A stretch of DNA of 64,000 bases from assembly GCF_017654315.1 (NCBI RefSeq), contig NZ_CP072203.1, positions 4,960,001 through 5,024,000 on the forward strand, in the 5' to 3' direction. Below the pieces are notes generated by a model, which was not told the origin of the DNA, ran no database searches, and saw only the letters and a list, made by a program, of their open reading frames with translations. The translations under genes were made by a program, and so were the position numbers. Positions within the stretch are counted from its first letter, which is position 1; each line of letters starts with the position of its first letter. Positions 18,651 through 27,810 of the stretch are shown one piece after another. This stretch comes from Gordonia polyisoprenivorans. Lineage in GTDB: Bacteria > Actinomycetota > Actinomycetes > Mycobacteriales > Mycobacteriaceae.

Positions 18651-20830
18651 CGCCGTCCGTTCCACCCGGCGCGCAGGCGTCGACACCCGATTCCATCGCC
18701 GCCGGCGTCCCCGACCCCGCGTTCTCGGTGCGCTTCGACGAGAACGGGTGGCACACGTACGGTCCGTCGGTCTCGCCGGACGGGTCGGCATTCGCCTACA
18801 TCGTCGACGACGGGACAGGTTATCCGCGTGCGGCACAGCGGGTTCTGACTCCCGACGGGGTCGGCGAACTGCGGTGGGTGCGGGTGCCGGCGACCGGACC
18901 GGTGCGCAAGCTCGTGCATTCCAGCGACGGCCAGTGGCTCGCGGTGGAGCTGGCGCCCGGCGGCGGTGAGCACCACCAGGTGTGGGTCGTGACGACCGAT
19001 CCCGACGACGACACCGCACATCGCGTCGCCGCCATCCGTCCCGACGGTAATCCCTACACCGCGGGCGCCGGGCGGTCTTTCGGTACGGTGACCCTCGTCG
19101 GTTGGGACACCGACTGGGTCCTGATCACCGCCACGGCGACCGACGGCACCGCGCACTCGCTGCGGATTCATCCGAGCACGGGCACCACCCAAACCCTCGA
19201 CGTGCGTGTCGGTGGCGCACTGATCGACTCGTGGAAGGGCGCCACGCTGCTACGTGTCGGCCCACGCGGTTACCACGACATGCTGCTGCTGCGACGCCGG
19301 GATCGCCAGGACGGCAAGGGATCGGCCGGTCCGCTCGGTGGTCACGTCCGACGTTCGGCGCGTCCACTGCGACCGGCGCTCGCGGTCGAGGCCCGTGAGG
19401 ACGAGCCGGAGGTCGAGATGAGCACACTGTTGCCCAACGATCCGGGTTCGGTGACCGACGACGGGTACATTCTCGACCAGGGCTTCGACCACCCGTCGCT
19501 GGTGTTCGTCGGGCCGCCCGGTGACGCCGAGCGTGATCTCGACTCGGTACAAGCCGTGGTGCGCAGTGACTTCGACGCCAAGTATCCGCGCCTACTCGGG
19601 GTGGAGGTGGCCCGCACCGGAACCCGCTTCCGGGTGCTGGCACAGCGCGCGGGCTGCGGCCTCGACGCCTTCGCGGTCTCCCACGACCAATCAACGGTCG
19701 CGATGTTGTGGAACACCGACGGGCACAGCGAGTTACAGATCATGACGCTTCCCGATCAGACACTGCACGATCCGATTCCACTGCCGGGTGACGTGGCATC
19801 GGAGTTGTCGATCAGCGCGGCGGGCACTCTCATCGCGGTGACGGTGTCGAGTCCGCAGCGCTCGCCGCTGGTGCATCTGATCAACACCGCGAGCCGGGAG
19901 GTCACCCCGGTCCGCGACGACATGGTGACCGGCACCGGCCCGTCGCACACCCTGCGGCCCGAGTTGCACGATTTCTCCGCGCGCGATGGGATGCCGTTGT
20001 CGGGCTGGCTGTTTCGGCCAGCACAGCGCTCATCCGACGCCGACGACGGTCCGACCCCGTACCTGTTGTATTTTCACGGTGGTCCCGAGGCACAGACCCG
20101 GCCCGACTATCACTTCCTGTTCGGTCCGCTCGTCGACGCCGGCATCGGGGTGTTCGCTCCCAACGTGCGTGGGTCCTCGGGGTACGGGCGTCTGTTCTCA
20201 CACGCCGACGACCGCTACGGCCGGTACGCAGGGATCGACGACGCGGCCGATTGTGCCGAGTATCTCGTCGATGCCGGTATCGCCGATCCCGACGCGCTCT
20301 ACGTGTCGGGACGGTCCTATGGTGGCTATCTGACATTGGCGTGCTTGACTTTCCACCCCCAGCTCTTCGCGGCCGGCATCGCAATCTGCGGTATGAGCGA
20401 TCTCGAGTCGTTCTTCCGCAACACCGAGCCGTGGATCGCGGTGGCCGCCTACACCAAGTACGGTCATCCGGAGTCGGATCGCGAACTGCTGCGTGACCTG
20501 TCCCCGATCCACCGGATCGACGAGGTGTGCGCTCCGTTGCTGGTGATCCACGGCGCCCACGACACCAACGTTCCGGTCAGTGAATCGCAGCAGATCGTGC
20601 ACGAATTGCGGTCTCGTGGTCGGGTGGCCGAGTTGCTGATGTTCGGTGACGAGGGCCACGAGATCGTCAAGCGCGACAATCAGCAGCGACTGACCAACGC
20701 GGTTGCCGATTGGGTGCTGCGTCATCCCTCGGCCGCGGCCGCCCACGCCGAATCGCACCGGCTGGCCCGCGCCGCCGAATTCGGCTGGGATGCCGCGGAT
20801 TCGGTGTCGGATCAGGCCCGGCTGTCGTGA
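18647..20830 (+). CDS. S9 family prolyl oligopeptidase / acylaminoacyl peptidase-like serine peptidase
   Basis: 727 aa. About 450 N-terminal residues form a beta-propeller-like region, then an alpha/beta hydrolase domain. The catalytic Ser557 lies in GRSYGGY, Asp639 in HGAHDTNVP and His671 in DEGHEI. The oxyanion region YFHGGPEAQTRPDY precedes them. No signal peptide is seen, so it is cytoplasmic. The GTG start overlaps the amidotransferase stop (GTGA), and its own stop overlaps the GntR gene (GTGA). These three are thus one coupled unit. It could cleave a blocked dipeptide, which would fit an N-acetylated dipeptide amide, but that is inference. Confidence 0.88.
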   Translation: MTPSVPPGAQASTPDSIAAGVPDPAFSVRFDENGWHTYGPSVSPDGSAFAYIVDDGTGYPRAAQRVLTPDGVGELRWVRVPATGPVRKLVHSSDGQWLAVELAPGGGEHHQVWVVTTDPDDDTAHRVAAIRPDGNPYTAGAGRSFGTVTLVGWDTDWVLITATATDGTAHSLRIHPSTGTTQTLDVRVGGALIDSWKGATLLRVGPRGYHDMLLLRRRDRQDGKGSAGPLGGHVRRSARPLRPALAVEAREDEPEVEMSTLLPNDPGSVTDDGYILDQGFDHPSLVFVGPPGDAERDLDSVQAVVRSDFDAKYPRLLGVEVARTGTRFRVLAQRAGCGLDAFAVSHDQSTVAMLWNTDGHSELQIMTLPDQTLHDPIPLPGDVASELSISAAGTLIAVTVSSPQRSPLVHLINTASREVTPVRDDMVTGTGPSHTLRPELHDFSARDGMPLSGWLFRPAQRSSDADDGPTPYLLYFHGGPEAQTRPDYHFLFGPLVDAGIGVFAPNVRGSSGYGRLFSHADDRYGRYAGIDDAADCAEYLVDAGIADPDALYVSGRSYGGYLTLACLTFHPQLFAAGIAICGMSDLESFFRNTEPWIAVAAYTKYGHPESDRELLRDLSPIHRIDEVCAPLLVIHGAHDTNVPVSESQQIVHELRSRGRVAELLMFGDEGHEIVKRDNQQRLTNAVADWVLRHPSAAAAHAESHRLARAAEFGWDAADSVSDQARLS

Positions 20831-21531
20831 ACCGCCGTCGGCCCAATCTCCTGGTTGCGAAACTCGTCGAGGTCCGATCACATCACGAGCACGCGAACAT
20901 CGAGGAGGAGTTGCGCCGACTGATCCTCTCCGGTGGCGCACCGCCGGGCACCGTCATTCCCCCGGGTGAGGTCGCCAACGCCTTTCGTGTGAGTCCGATC
21001 CCGGTGCGGGAGGCACTCAAGACCCTCGTCGGAGAGGGACTGGTTGTCCACCAGCGTAATTCCGGGTATCGGGTGAGTTCGTTGTCGACCGACGAACTCA
21101 AGGAGATCTACTTCGTTCGCGGCGTCTTGGAGCAGGCTGCGCTCGCCCAGTCCGTCGACCGTGTCTCCGACGCCGACATCGCAGCTGCACGTGACTGCCA
21201 CGAGCAACTGGTGACCGCCACCAAGTGGGGCGACGGCAAGTCATTTCACGACGTGTCGAGACAGTTCCACATGTGCCTGACCGCGCCGTGCGCGATGCCA
21301 CGTTTGTTGTCGATGTTCGAGTCGACGTGGAATCTGACCGAGCCGTTCCAGATCATGCGCAGCGTGAGCTCGGCCACCCAGGAGCTCCTGAACGCCGACC
21401 ATGCGGCTCTGCTGGACGGATTCACCGCTCGCGACGTCAGCGCCGTACTCGACGTGGCGAATACTCACCACGCTCGCCTGGAGACCGCGATCCTGGAGAC
21501 CGCGGGCCGTCTCGGCCTTCCACCGCAGTGA
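20827..21531 (+). CDS. GntR family regulator, FadR (FCD) subfamily
   Basis: 234 aa. Residues 20-85 form the winged helix (EEELRRLILSGGAPPGTVIPPGEVANAFRVSPIPVREALKTLVGEGLV), and the FCD ligand domain (LKEIYFVRGVLEQAAL ... ADHAALLDGFTARD) follows. FCD ligands are often carboxylates bound through a metal. The start is the GTG overlapping the peptidase stop. The gene lies 90 bp upstream of the NCS1 permease and probably controls it. An inverted repeat between them (21585-21599) is a possible operator. Confidence 0.88.
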   Translation: MNRRRPNLLVAKLVEVRSHHEHANIEEELRRLILSGGAPPGTVIPPGEVANAFRVSPIPVREALKTLVGEGLVVHQRNSGYRVSSLSTDELKEIYFVRGVLEQAALAQSVDRVSDADIAAARDCHEQLVTATKWGDGKSFHDVSRQFHMCLTAPCAMPRLLSMFESTWNLTEPFQIMRSVSSATQELLNADHAALLDGFTARDVSAVLDVANTHHARLETAILETAGRLGLPPQ

Positions 21532-21584
21532 CGGCCGGGGAGAATATATCCGTCGAGTAATCGTCGGGTAACAATGCGTTCGTA

Positions 21585-21599
21585 GGTTGTTCCTCAACC
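21585..21599. promoter_or_regulatory. Candidate GntR operator upstream of the NCS1 permease gene
   Basis: GGTTG-TTCCT-CAACC, perfect 5-bp arms, located 22 nt before the permease ATG and 54 nt after the GntR gene. Its GGTTGnnnnnCAACC layout is like short symmetric GntR sites but does not match the TnGTnnnACnA consensus exactly. Confidence 0.35.
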
Positions 21600-21621
21600 A
21601 TTCGTGTGAGGAGCCGATCCC

Positions 21622-23280
21622 ATGTCCGCAACCACCGACTCCGCTGCGGCGCAGACGCATCACAGCGCCGCGGGCGACAGTGTCATCAAGCCCGGCTATG
21701 ACCCATCTCTGACCAACGAGGACCTCGCTCCGCTCAAAGAGCAGAAGTGGACCTGGTACAACATCTTTGCGTTCTGGATGTCCGATGTGCACAGCGTCGG
21801 CGGATACGTGTTCGCGGGTAGCCTCTTCGCGCTCGGCATCGCCGCCTGGCAGGTCCTCGTGGCACTGCTCGTCGGCATCGTGGCGGTCAACCTCCTGTGC
21901 AATCTCGTCGCCAAGCCCTCGCAGAAAGCAGGCGTGCCCTATCCGGTGACGACGCGCATCTGCTTCGGCGTCAAGGGCGCCAACATCCCGGCGATCATCC
22001 GTGGTGTCATCGCGGTGGTCTGGTACGGCATCCAGACCTATCTCGCCTCGGTCGCCTTCGGCCTGCTGGCGTTGAAGTTCTGGCCGTCCCTGGAGCAGTA
22101 CGGCGACACCGGAACACACTCGTTCCTGGGTCTGTCGCCGTTGGGCTGGGCCGGCTTCGTCCTGATGTGGGTGCTGCAGGCGATCGTCTTCTGGAACGGC
22201 ATGGACACCATCCGCAAGTTCATCGACTTCTGTGGTCCCGCAGTGTACGTCGTCATGATCGCGCTGGCGGCGTACCTCATCGTCAAGGCCGGATGGAGCA
22301 ATGTCCACTTCGATCTGTCGGAAGGGTCGGGAACCACCGGCTGGGCGTCGGTGACGGCGATGATCAGTGCGTTCGCCCTTGTGGTGTCGTACTTCTCGGG
22401 CCCGATGCTCAACTTCGGCGATTTCTCCCGCTACGGCAAGACCTTCGGTGAGGTCAAGAAGGGCAACTTCTGGGGTCTGCCGGTCAACTTCTTGTTCTTC
22501 TCCCTCCTCGTGGTCTGCACGGTTTCGGCCGGCGCCACCGTGATCGGCCGGGACAGCGACGGCAAGATCGTCACCGACCCGGTCCACATCGTCGACCAGA
22601 TCGACAACACCACCGCCGCCGTATTGGGCGTGCTGACCTTCGCCATCGCCACCATCGGCATCAATATCGTCGCGAACTTCGTCTCCCCCGCCTTCGACTT
22701 CTCCAACGTCGCACCGACCAAGATCACCTGGCGGATGGGCGGAATGATCGCCGCGGTCGGTTCGGTGCTCATCACCCCGTGGAATCTGTTCAACAATGCC
22801 AGCGCGATCCACTACACGATGGACACGCTCGGCGCGGTGATCGGACCGCTGTTCGGAATCCTGATCGCCGACTTCTATCTCGTCAGGAAGCAACAGATCG
22901 TGGTCGACGACCTGTTCACCCGCAAGCCCGAAGGCGCCTACTTCTACCGCAACGGCTGGAATCCGGTCGCGGTGATCTCGGTGATCCTCGCCTCGATCCT
23001 GCCGATATCCTTCGTCATCTGGGGCACCGCCTACGAGGCCAGCTTCACCTGGTTCATGGGCGCGGGCGCAGGTCTGGTCATCTACTACCTCGGAATGCGG
23101 TTGGCGCCCAACGAATTCGTGTACGGGCGCGCGGCGGCTCCGGGCGGCGTCACCGCGCATTCGACCAGTGACATCTCGGTGGCGGCCGACGGCTCGATGA
23201 GTCTCGACGACCAGCCGACCACCGTCTCGGTCGGCGACGGCGAGGACGACGGGGGCACCGCGTCCCTGACGAAAGCATGA
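21622..23280 (+). CDS. NCS1 family nucleobase/hydantoin:cation symporter
   Basis: 552 aa with about 12 membrane helices. Family features include WTWYNIFAFWMSDVHSVGGYVFAGSLFALG near the N-terminus, GVPYPVTTRICFGVKGANIPAIIRGVIAVVWYGIQTYLA and FSGPMLNFGDFSRYGKTF. NCS1 carriers import uracil, cytosine, allantoin or hydantoins with Na+ or H+. The next gene is a hydantoin-type racemase and the preceding one a GntR regulator, which favours hydantoin or allantoin as substrate. The ATG has GAGGAG 10 nt upstream. The acidic C-terminal 50 residues are hydrophilic and cytoplasmic. Confidence 0.9.
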   Translation: MSATTDSAAAQTHHSAAGDSVIKPGYDPSLTNEDLAPLKEQKWTWYNIFAFWMSDVHSVGGYVFAGSLFALGIAAWQVLVALLVGIVAVNLLCNLVAKPSQKAGVPYPVTTRICFGVKGANIPAIIRGVIAVVWYGIQTYLASVAFGLLALKFWPSLEQYGDTGTHSFLGLSPLGWAGFVLMWVLQAIVFWNGMDTIRKFIDFCGPAVYVVMIALAAYLIVKAGWSNVHFDLSEGSGTTGWASVTAMISAFALVVSYFSGPMLNFGDFSRYGKTFGEVKKGNFWGLPVNFLFFSLLVVCTVSAGATVIGRDSDGKIVTDPVHIVDQIDNTTAAVLGVLTFAIATIGINIVANFVSPAFDFSNVAPTKITWRMGGMIAAVGSVLITPWNLFNNASAIHYTMDTLGAVIGPLFGILIADFYLVRKQQIVVDDLFTRKPEGAYFYRNGWNPVAVISVILASILPISFVIWGTAYEASFTWFMGAGAGLVIYYLGMRLAPNEFVYGRAAAPGGVTAHSTSDISVAADGSMSLDDQPTTVSVGDGEDDGGTASLTKA

Positions 23281-23328
23281 CGCCCCGCCGGTGGCAGCGG
23301 GACCGATCGACATGGTGAACTCGCTGCC

Positions 23329-24060
23329 ATGAGGCTCGTTGTCATCAATCCCAACACCACCGCAGAGATGACCGCGGTGATCTCGGCCGCCGCCCGCTCC
23401 GTCGCGCGGGCCGACGCCGAGATCGTCGCGGTCACCTCCGCAACCGGCCCCGAATCCATCGAAAGTCATTACGACGAGGCGCTCGCGGTGCCCGGCGTCC
23501 TCGATGCGATCGCCGCCCACCCCGACGCCGACGGTTACCTGCTGGCCTGCTTCGGCGACCCGGGACTCGATGCGGCCCGCGAGGTCGCCGTCGCACCGGT
23601 ACTCGGAATCGCCGAGGCCGCAGTGCATCTCGCGGCCCCCCTCGGCCGCGGGTTCTCCATCGTCACCACCTTGTCGCGCACCATCGGCAGGGCACGAGAT
23701 CTGGTCTCGCACTACGGTTTCAGCGATCGCTGTCTCGGTATCCACGCGTGCGAGATCCCGGTGCTCGACCTCGAATCCAACCCCGACACCGAGGCCATCC
23801 TTGCCAAGGCCTGCGCGCAGGCACTCGCCGACGACGGCTCCGACGCCGTCGTCCTGGGCTGTGCCGGCATGGCCGATCTGGCTGCGCGGATGTCCTCGCA
23901 GATCGGTGCGCCCGTCGTCGACGGGGTCGCCGCGGGGGTCGGCATGCTCTCGGCGATGGCGGCGATGGGGCTGCGGACCGGTACCGCGTCCGGAGAATTC
24001 GCCTCGCCACCACCCAAGCGCTACACCGGGGTGCTGCACCACTGGGGTTCTCCGGGGTGA
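23329..24060 (+). CDS. Asp/Glu/hydantoin racemase family protein
   Basis: 243 aa. The start MRLVVINPNTTAEMT is typical of hydantoin racemase (HyuE) and allantoin racemase. The two catalytic cysteines are seen as C74 (LLACFGDPGLDAA) and C178 (VLGCAGM), and a GFSIVTTLSRTIGRA segment lies between. It interconverts enantiomers at the 5-carbon of the imported hydantoin or allantoin. The hydantoinase/allantoinase that would follow in the pathway is not in this window. 48 bp separate it from the permease gene, so the two are probably co-transcribed. Confidence 0.85.
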   Translation: MRLVVINPNTTAEMTAVISAAARSVARADAEIVAVTSATGPESIESHYDEALAVPGVLDAIAAHPDADGYLLACFGDPGLDAAREVAVAPVLGIAEAAVHLAAPLGRGFSIVTTLSRTIGRARDLVSHYGFSDRCLGIHACEIPVLDLESNPDTEAILAKACAQALADDGSDAVVLGCAGMADLAARMSSQIGAPVVDGVAAGVGMLSAMAAMGLRTGTASGEFASPPPKRYTGVLHHWGSPG

Positions 24061-24158
24061 GACATCCCGTAGCGGGCATGCCGGGCGGCGGCCACCGGTG
24101 GGCGGCGCACCAATGACCGGTGCACGGGTGGGACGCCGGACGCGGTTCTCCGACCCGA

Positions 24159-24164
24159 TAGGGT
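24159..24164 (+). promoter_or_regulatory. -10 element (TAGGGT) of sigC, leaderless
   Basis: TAGGGT ends 7 nt before ATG 24172. It overlaps a GTG at 24163 that would otherwise be a possible start. Confidence 0.5.
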
Positions 24165-24171
24165 GTGCGCC

Positions 24172-24723
24172 ATGGATGTCTGCCCCGACGACGAGTTGAC
24201 GCGTGCCGCGTTGCGCGCGGCAATCGGCGACCGGGCGGCACTGACGGCGTTCATCCGCGCCACGCAGAAGGACGTCTGGCGGTTCATCGCGCACCTCGGG
24301 CACGCGAACACCGCCGACGATCTCACCCAGGAGACCTACCTGCGGGCGATGAAGAGCATCTCCCGCTTCCGGGCCGAGGCCAGCGCCAAGACGTGGCTGT
24401 TGTCGATCGCGCGACGGGTCTGCGCCGACGAGGTCCGGCACGACCGGTCCCGCCCGCGTGTCAGCCCCGGCGTCGACTGGGTCTCGGCCGCTGAGGCCCG
24501 CAGCTCCCGTCCCCGCTGGGAGGACATGGTGGAGGTGAACCTCCTCCTCGAGGATCTGCCCGCCGAACGTCGTGAAGCGCTCGTCCTCACCCAGATCCTC
24601 GGCCTGTCCTATCAAGAAGCCGCCGAGGTCACCGGCACCCCGATCGGCACCATCCGCTCCCGCGTCGCCCGGGCTCGCGAGTACCTGATCGCCGCGTCGG
24701 CTCCGCAACGTCGATCGGTCTGA
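24172..24723 (+). CDS. sigC: ECF RNA polymerase sigma factor SigC
   Basis: 183 aa. Region 2 is ATQKDVWRFIAHLGHANTADDLTQETYLRAMKSISRFRAEASAKTWLLSIARRVCADEVRHDRSRPR, and region 4 LPAERREALVLTQILGLSYQEAAEVTGTPIGTIRSRVARAREYL. Both align closely with what is known of mycobacterial SigC (Rv2069). SigC is linked to copper acquisition in M. tuberculosis and to copper/heme-a limitation responses in Corynebacterium. Here it lies 168 bp upstream of a CtpB-type copper ATPase, with a zf-HC2 anti-sigma-like gene just beyond. The start is set by the leaderless promoter. Confidence 0.88.
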   Translation: MDVCPDDELTRAALRAAIGDRAALTAFIRATQKDVWRFIAHLGHANTADDLTQETYLRAMKSISRFRAEASAKTWLLSIARRVCADEVRHDRSRPRVSPGVDWVSAAEARSSRPRWEDMVEVNLLLEDLPAERREALVLTQILGLSYQEAAEVTGTPIGTIRSRVARAREYLIAASAPQRRSV

Positions 24724-24752
24724 GGCCTGACGTCGCGCCTCCGTCTCGCACT

Positions 24753-24799
24753 GTGACGTAGACCACTCGACTCGTCGGGAACCAGACGGTGTACGTCAC
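24753..24799. promoter_or_regulatory. Promoter region of the copper ATPase gene with spaced inverted repeat
   Basis: GTGACGTA (24753-24760) and TACGTCAC (24792-24799) form perfect 8-bp arms 31 nt apart, with a TATCCT -10-like hexamer just downstream (about 24804). It may be an operator pair for a metal regulator. No CsoR or RicR box is evident. Confidence 0.35.
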
Positions 24800-24891
24800 C
24801 GACCTATCCTGAGGACGAGTGTGCGTGAGGCTCCGACGTTCCCGAGAGGCGAGGTGATCCGGGACGCCGGAGGCCAGAGATCGAGGATGAT

Positions 24892-27204
24892 GTGACCACC
24901 CTGCACGACGTGAATCCCCACCACGATGCGAACTCCGGTGCCGCTGCGAACCCCGGGGCAACCGCGAGCTCTGGGGCCGACGACCCGGCGATCGACCAGC
25001 GGCGTCAGCTCGACGTCACCGGCATGACCTGCGGGGCATGCGCGGCTCGCGTGGAACGCAAACTGAACAAGGTCGACGGCGTGAAGGCGTCGGTCAACTA
25101 TGCGACACGGGTGGCGACCATCGAGGCGCCGGCACAGGTGAGCACCGAGGACCTCTGCGCCGTCGTCGACAAGGCCGGCTACGGTGCGACGCCCCGCCCG
25201 CAGGTGCCCACCAGGATTCCCGACACCGACGCCGCCGACGCGAAGCGCCTGTTCCGGCGACTGGCCGTCGCGGTGGTGCTGTTCGTGCCGCTCGCCGACC
25301 TGTCCATCGTGTTCGCGGTTGTGCCCTCGACGCGGTTCACCGGCTGGCAGTGGCTTCTCATCGCGATGGCCGCACCCATCGTCACCTGGTGTGCCTGGCC
25401 CTTCTACCGGATCGCGGCGAAGAATCTGCGCACCGGGGCGGCGACCATGGAAACGCTGGTCACCCTCGGCGTGCTGGCCGCGACCGGCTGGTCGTTGTAC
25501 TCCATGTTCACCACCGACCCCAACGCCACCACCCACGGCGTGTGGGATGCCATCTGGAGCAGCGACTCGATCTACCTCGAGGTCGCCACCGGTGTGACCG
25601 TCCTCGTCCTGGCCGGCCGGTACTTCGAGGCGCGCGCCCGCTCACGAGCCGGTGGCGCACTGCGGGCGCTCGCGGCGATCGGTGCGAAGGACGTCGCGGT
25701 ACTCCTGTCCGACGGCCGCGAGATGCGCATCCCCGCCGAAGAACTCTCCGAAGAGCAACGCTTCGTCGTGCGGCCCGGCGAGACCGTCGGCACCGACGGC
25801 CTGGTGATCGAGGGCAGCGCGGCCATCGACATGAGTGCGATGACCGGTGAATCCCGGCCGGTCGAGGTCACCCCCGGCGAGGCCGTCATCGGCGGCACCA
25901 CCGTCCTCAACGGTCGGCTCATCGTCGAGGCCGCCGCGGTGGGCGCCGACACCGCCTTCGCCGGGATGATGCGGCTGGTCGAGGAGGCCCAGTCCGGCAA
26001 GGCCCGGGCCCAACGCCTCGCCGACCGGATCGCCGGGGTGTTCGTCCCGATCGTCGTGGCCCTGTCCCTGGTGACCCTGGCCGTCTGGCTCGGTCTCGGT
26101 CAGCCCGCCGACCGCGCGGTGTCGGCGGCCCTGGCCGTGCTGATCATCGCCTGCCCGTGCGCGCTGGGATTGGCCACCCCGATCGCGGTGATGGTGGCCA
26201 CCGGACGCGGTGCGCAGCTCGGCATCTTCCTCAAGGGCCACCAGACCCTCGACACCTCTCGTCTGATCGACACCGTCGTCTTCGACAAGACCGGCACCGT
26301 CACCGAGGGCACACTGTCGGTCGAATCGATCCATCCTGCGCCGGGATTCGACGCCGACGAGGTCCTCGCACGAGCCGCGGCGGTCGAGGCGGCCTCCGAA
26401 CACGCCGTCGGCGCCGCAATCGCCGCCGCGGTGACCGAAGAACACCGCGCCGAGGTCACCGACTTCACCACCGAACCCGGACGTGGCGTCAGCGGCATCG
26501 TCGACGGCCACCGGGTCCGCGTCGGCTCGCCCCGATGGGCCTCGCATGCGCTGGTGGTGCCCGCCGAGCTGGCCCGCGCCCGACGCGACGCCGAAGCACA
26601 GGGCAAGACCGTGGTCTACGTCGTCGTCGACGATGTGCCCGCCGCGGCCATCGCTGTCGGCGACACCATCAAGACGTCTGCGGCCACGGCGATCGCCGCG
26701 CTCAAGGCCGCCGGCCTGCGCACGATCCTGCTGACCGGAGACAACGAGGGCGCCGCCCGTGCGGTCGCCGAGGCGGTGGGCGTCGACGACGTCATCGCCG
26801 AGGTACTGCCCGATGAGAAGGTCGAGACCCTGCGCGCCCTGCAGGACGAGGGGCATTCGGTCGCGATGGTCGGCGACGGCATCAACGACGGCCCGGCACT
26901 CGCGACCGCCGACCTCGGGCTCGCGATCGGCCGCGGCACCGACGTCGCCATCGGCGCCGCCGACGTCATCCTGGTCCGTGACGACCTCCGGGCCGTACCG
27001 GCCGCCCTCAGCCTCGCCGGGGCCACCCAACGCACCATCCGCACCAACCTGGTGTGGGCGTTCGGCTACAACGTCGCCGCGATCCCGATCGCGGCGCTCG
27101 GCGTCCTCAACCCGCTGATCGCCGGTGCCGCGATGGCGCTGTCGTCGCTGTTCGTCGTCACCAACAGCCTGCGGCTGCAACACTTCGGCGAATCCCGACG
27201 CTGA
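24892..27204 (+). CDS. ctpB: Heavy-metal (copper) P1B-type ATPase, CtpA/CtpB-like
   Basis: 770 aa. A disordered N-terminus (about 37 aa) precedes one HMA domain with [12 protein letters not shown] (44-55). Eight membrane helices follow, including the transmembrane metal site [11 protein letters not shown] (CPC), the phosphorylation loop DKTGTVTEG and the hinge [15 protein letters not shown] plus the HMA CxxC indicates Cu(I) transport. Context matches the M. tuberculosis ctpB/Rv0102 region: a CopD-CtaG fusion lies nearby, with sigC upstream. Direction of transport is uncertain; CtpA/CtpB types are often assigned to supply copper to secreted enzymes. GTG start behind GAGGA. A clear terminator follows. 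Confidence 0.9.
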   Translation: MTTLHDVNPHHDANSGAAANPGATASSGADDPAIDQRRQLDVTGMTCGACAARVERKLNKVDGVKASVNYATRVATIEAPAQVSTEDLCAVVDKAGYGATPRPQVPTRIPDTDAADAKRLFRRLAVAVVLFVPLADLSIVFAVVPSTRFTGWQWLLIAMAAPIVTWCAWPFYRIAAKNLRTGAATMETLVTLGVLAATGWSLYSMFTTDPNATTHGVWDAIWSSDSIYLEVATGVTVLVLAGRYFEARARSRAGGALRALAAIGAKDVAVLLSDGREMRIPAEELSEEQRFVVRPGETVGTDGLVIEGSAAIDMSAMTGESRPVEVTPGEAVIGGTTVLNGRLIVEAAAVGADTAFAGMMRLVEEAQSGKARAQRLADRIAGVFVPIVVALSLVTLAVWLGLGQPADRAVSAALAVLIIACPCALGLATPIAVMVATGRGAQLGIFLKGHQTLDTSRLIDTVVFDKTGTVTEGTLSVESIHPAPGFDADEVLARAAAVEAASEHAVGAAIAAAVTEEHRAEVTDFTTEPGRGVSGIVDGHRVRVGSPRWASHALVVPAELARARRDAEAQGKTVVYVVVDDVPAAAIAVGDTIKTSAATAIAALKAAGLRTILLTGDNEGAARAVAEAVGVDDVIAEVLPDEKVETLRALQDEGHSVAMVGDGINDGPALATADLGLAIGRGTDVAIGAADVILVRDDLRAVPAALSLAGATQRTIRTNLVWAFGYNVAAIPIAALGVLNPLIAGAAMALSSLFVVTNSLRLQHFGESRR

Positions 27205-27223
27205 GCGGCTTCAGCTCCCACGG

Positions 27224-27270
27224 ACGCTGACGGGCGGCACCCGCTGTTCTTCCGTCAGCGTTTCGTTCTT
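27224..27270 (+). terminator. Terminator of the copper ATPase gene
   Basis: Perfect 10-bp arms ACGCTGACGG (27224-27233) and CCGTCAGCGT (27252-27261) followed by TTCGTTCTT, a T-rich tail. It starts 19 nt after the stop. Confidence 0.75.
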
Positions 27271-27316
27271 CCCCGGGAAATTTCCCGCGGACGAACGGAT
27301 TTCTTCGGGAAGAACA
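27265..27316 (-). terminator. Nested hairpin, probable terminator of the zf-HC2 gene
   Basis: Outer arms GTTCTTCCC (27265-27273) and GGGAAGAAC (27308-27316) flank an inner perfect palindrome CGGGAAATTTCCCG (27274-27287). It lies 27 nt after the stop of the minus-strand gene ending at 27344. Together with the preceding hairpin it isolates the convergent genes. Confidence 0.5.
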
Positions 27317-27343
27317 CGGCGCGCCGGTGGGGACCAGCCCACG

Positions 27344-27763
27344 TCACCGCCGGGCGCGCACCGTCAACCCGACGGTCACCAGCATCGCGGCGACAAACAA
27401 GCAGATCGTCACCACCGACCCATGGGTCACGACCATCGACACGGCCAGCGCACCGGACGCGAAGGCTGCACCACCGGCCATCAACCACCATGTGCGCGAA
27501 GAACTCTCGCTCCCCCGCGCCGGCGGCGCAGCGGTGTCTGCGCGCGCCGCGATCATCATCTCGACGAGATCGGGGCCCTCGTTACCACGCACCACCCGCA
27601 GCGGCTCACCGATCTCCGGAATCGTGAAACGCTGCAACGCCTGATACCACTGCGCGCAGTCGGCGCATCCGGCCACGTGTTCGTCCACACGCGCCGACGG
27701 AACGGTCTCCCGTTCTCCGTCCACACGCGCCGACAGCGCCTCCCGCGCGACCTCGCACCGCAT
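27344..27763 (-). CDS. zf-HC2 anti-sigma-factor-like membrane protein
   Basis: 139 aa. The N-terminal zinc motif C3 ... H28-x3-C32-x2-C35 (RCEVAREAL ... DEHVAGCADC) is the ZAS-type zf-HC2 fold of anti-sigma factors. Two membrane helices follow near residues 92-110 (WWLMAGGAAFASGALAVSMV) and 115-135. The M. tuberculosis counterpart by context is Rv0093c, next to ctpA. The gene lies beside sigC-ctpB, so it may hold SigC at the membrane and release it on a copper or redox cue. That pairing is inference, because mycobacterial SigC has no generally accepted cognate anti-sigma. The ORF start at the ATG of MRCEVA is natural. Confidence 0.8.
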   Translation of the reverse strand: MRCEVAREALSARVDGERETVPSARVDEHVAGCADCAQWYQALQRFTIPEIGEPLRVVRGNEGPDLVEMMIAARADTAAPPARGSESSSRTWWLMAGGAAFASGALAVSMVVTHGSVVTICLFVAAMLVTVGLTVRARR

Positions 27764-27810
27764 GAATCCATTGTCCCGTCACGGTCAAGTCAGGCTCCGG
27801 CCCGGCACAT

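Noticed and set aside
21241..24708. Very long minus-strand open frame (1155 codons)
   Set aside because: It is antisense to the GntR, NCS1, racemase and sigC genes, and its Arg/Gly/Asp/His-rich composition is what high-GC antisense produces. No start signal or domain.
25642..27183. Long minus-strand frame opposite the copper ATPase
   Set aside because: Antisense shadow; the P-type ATPase on the + strand is complete.
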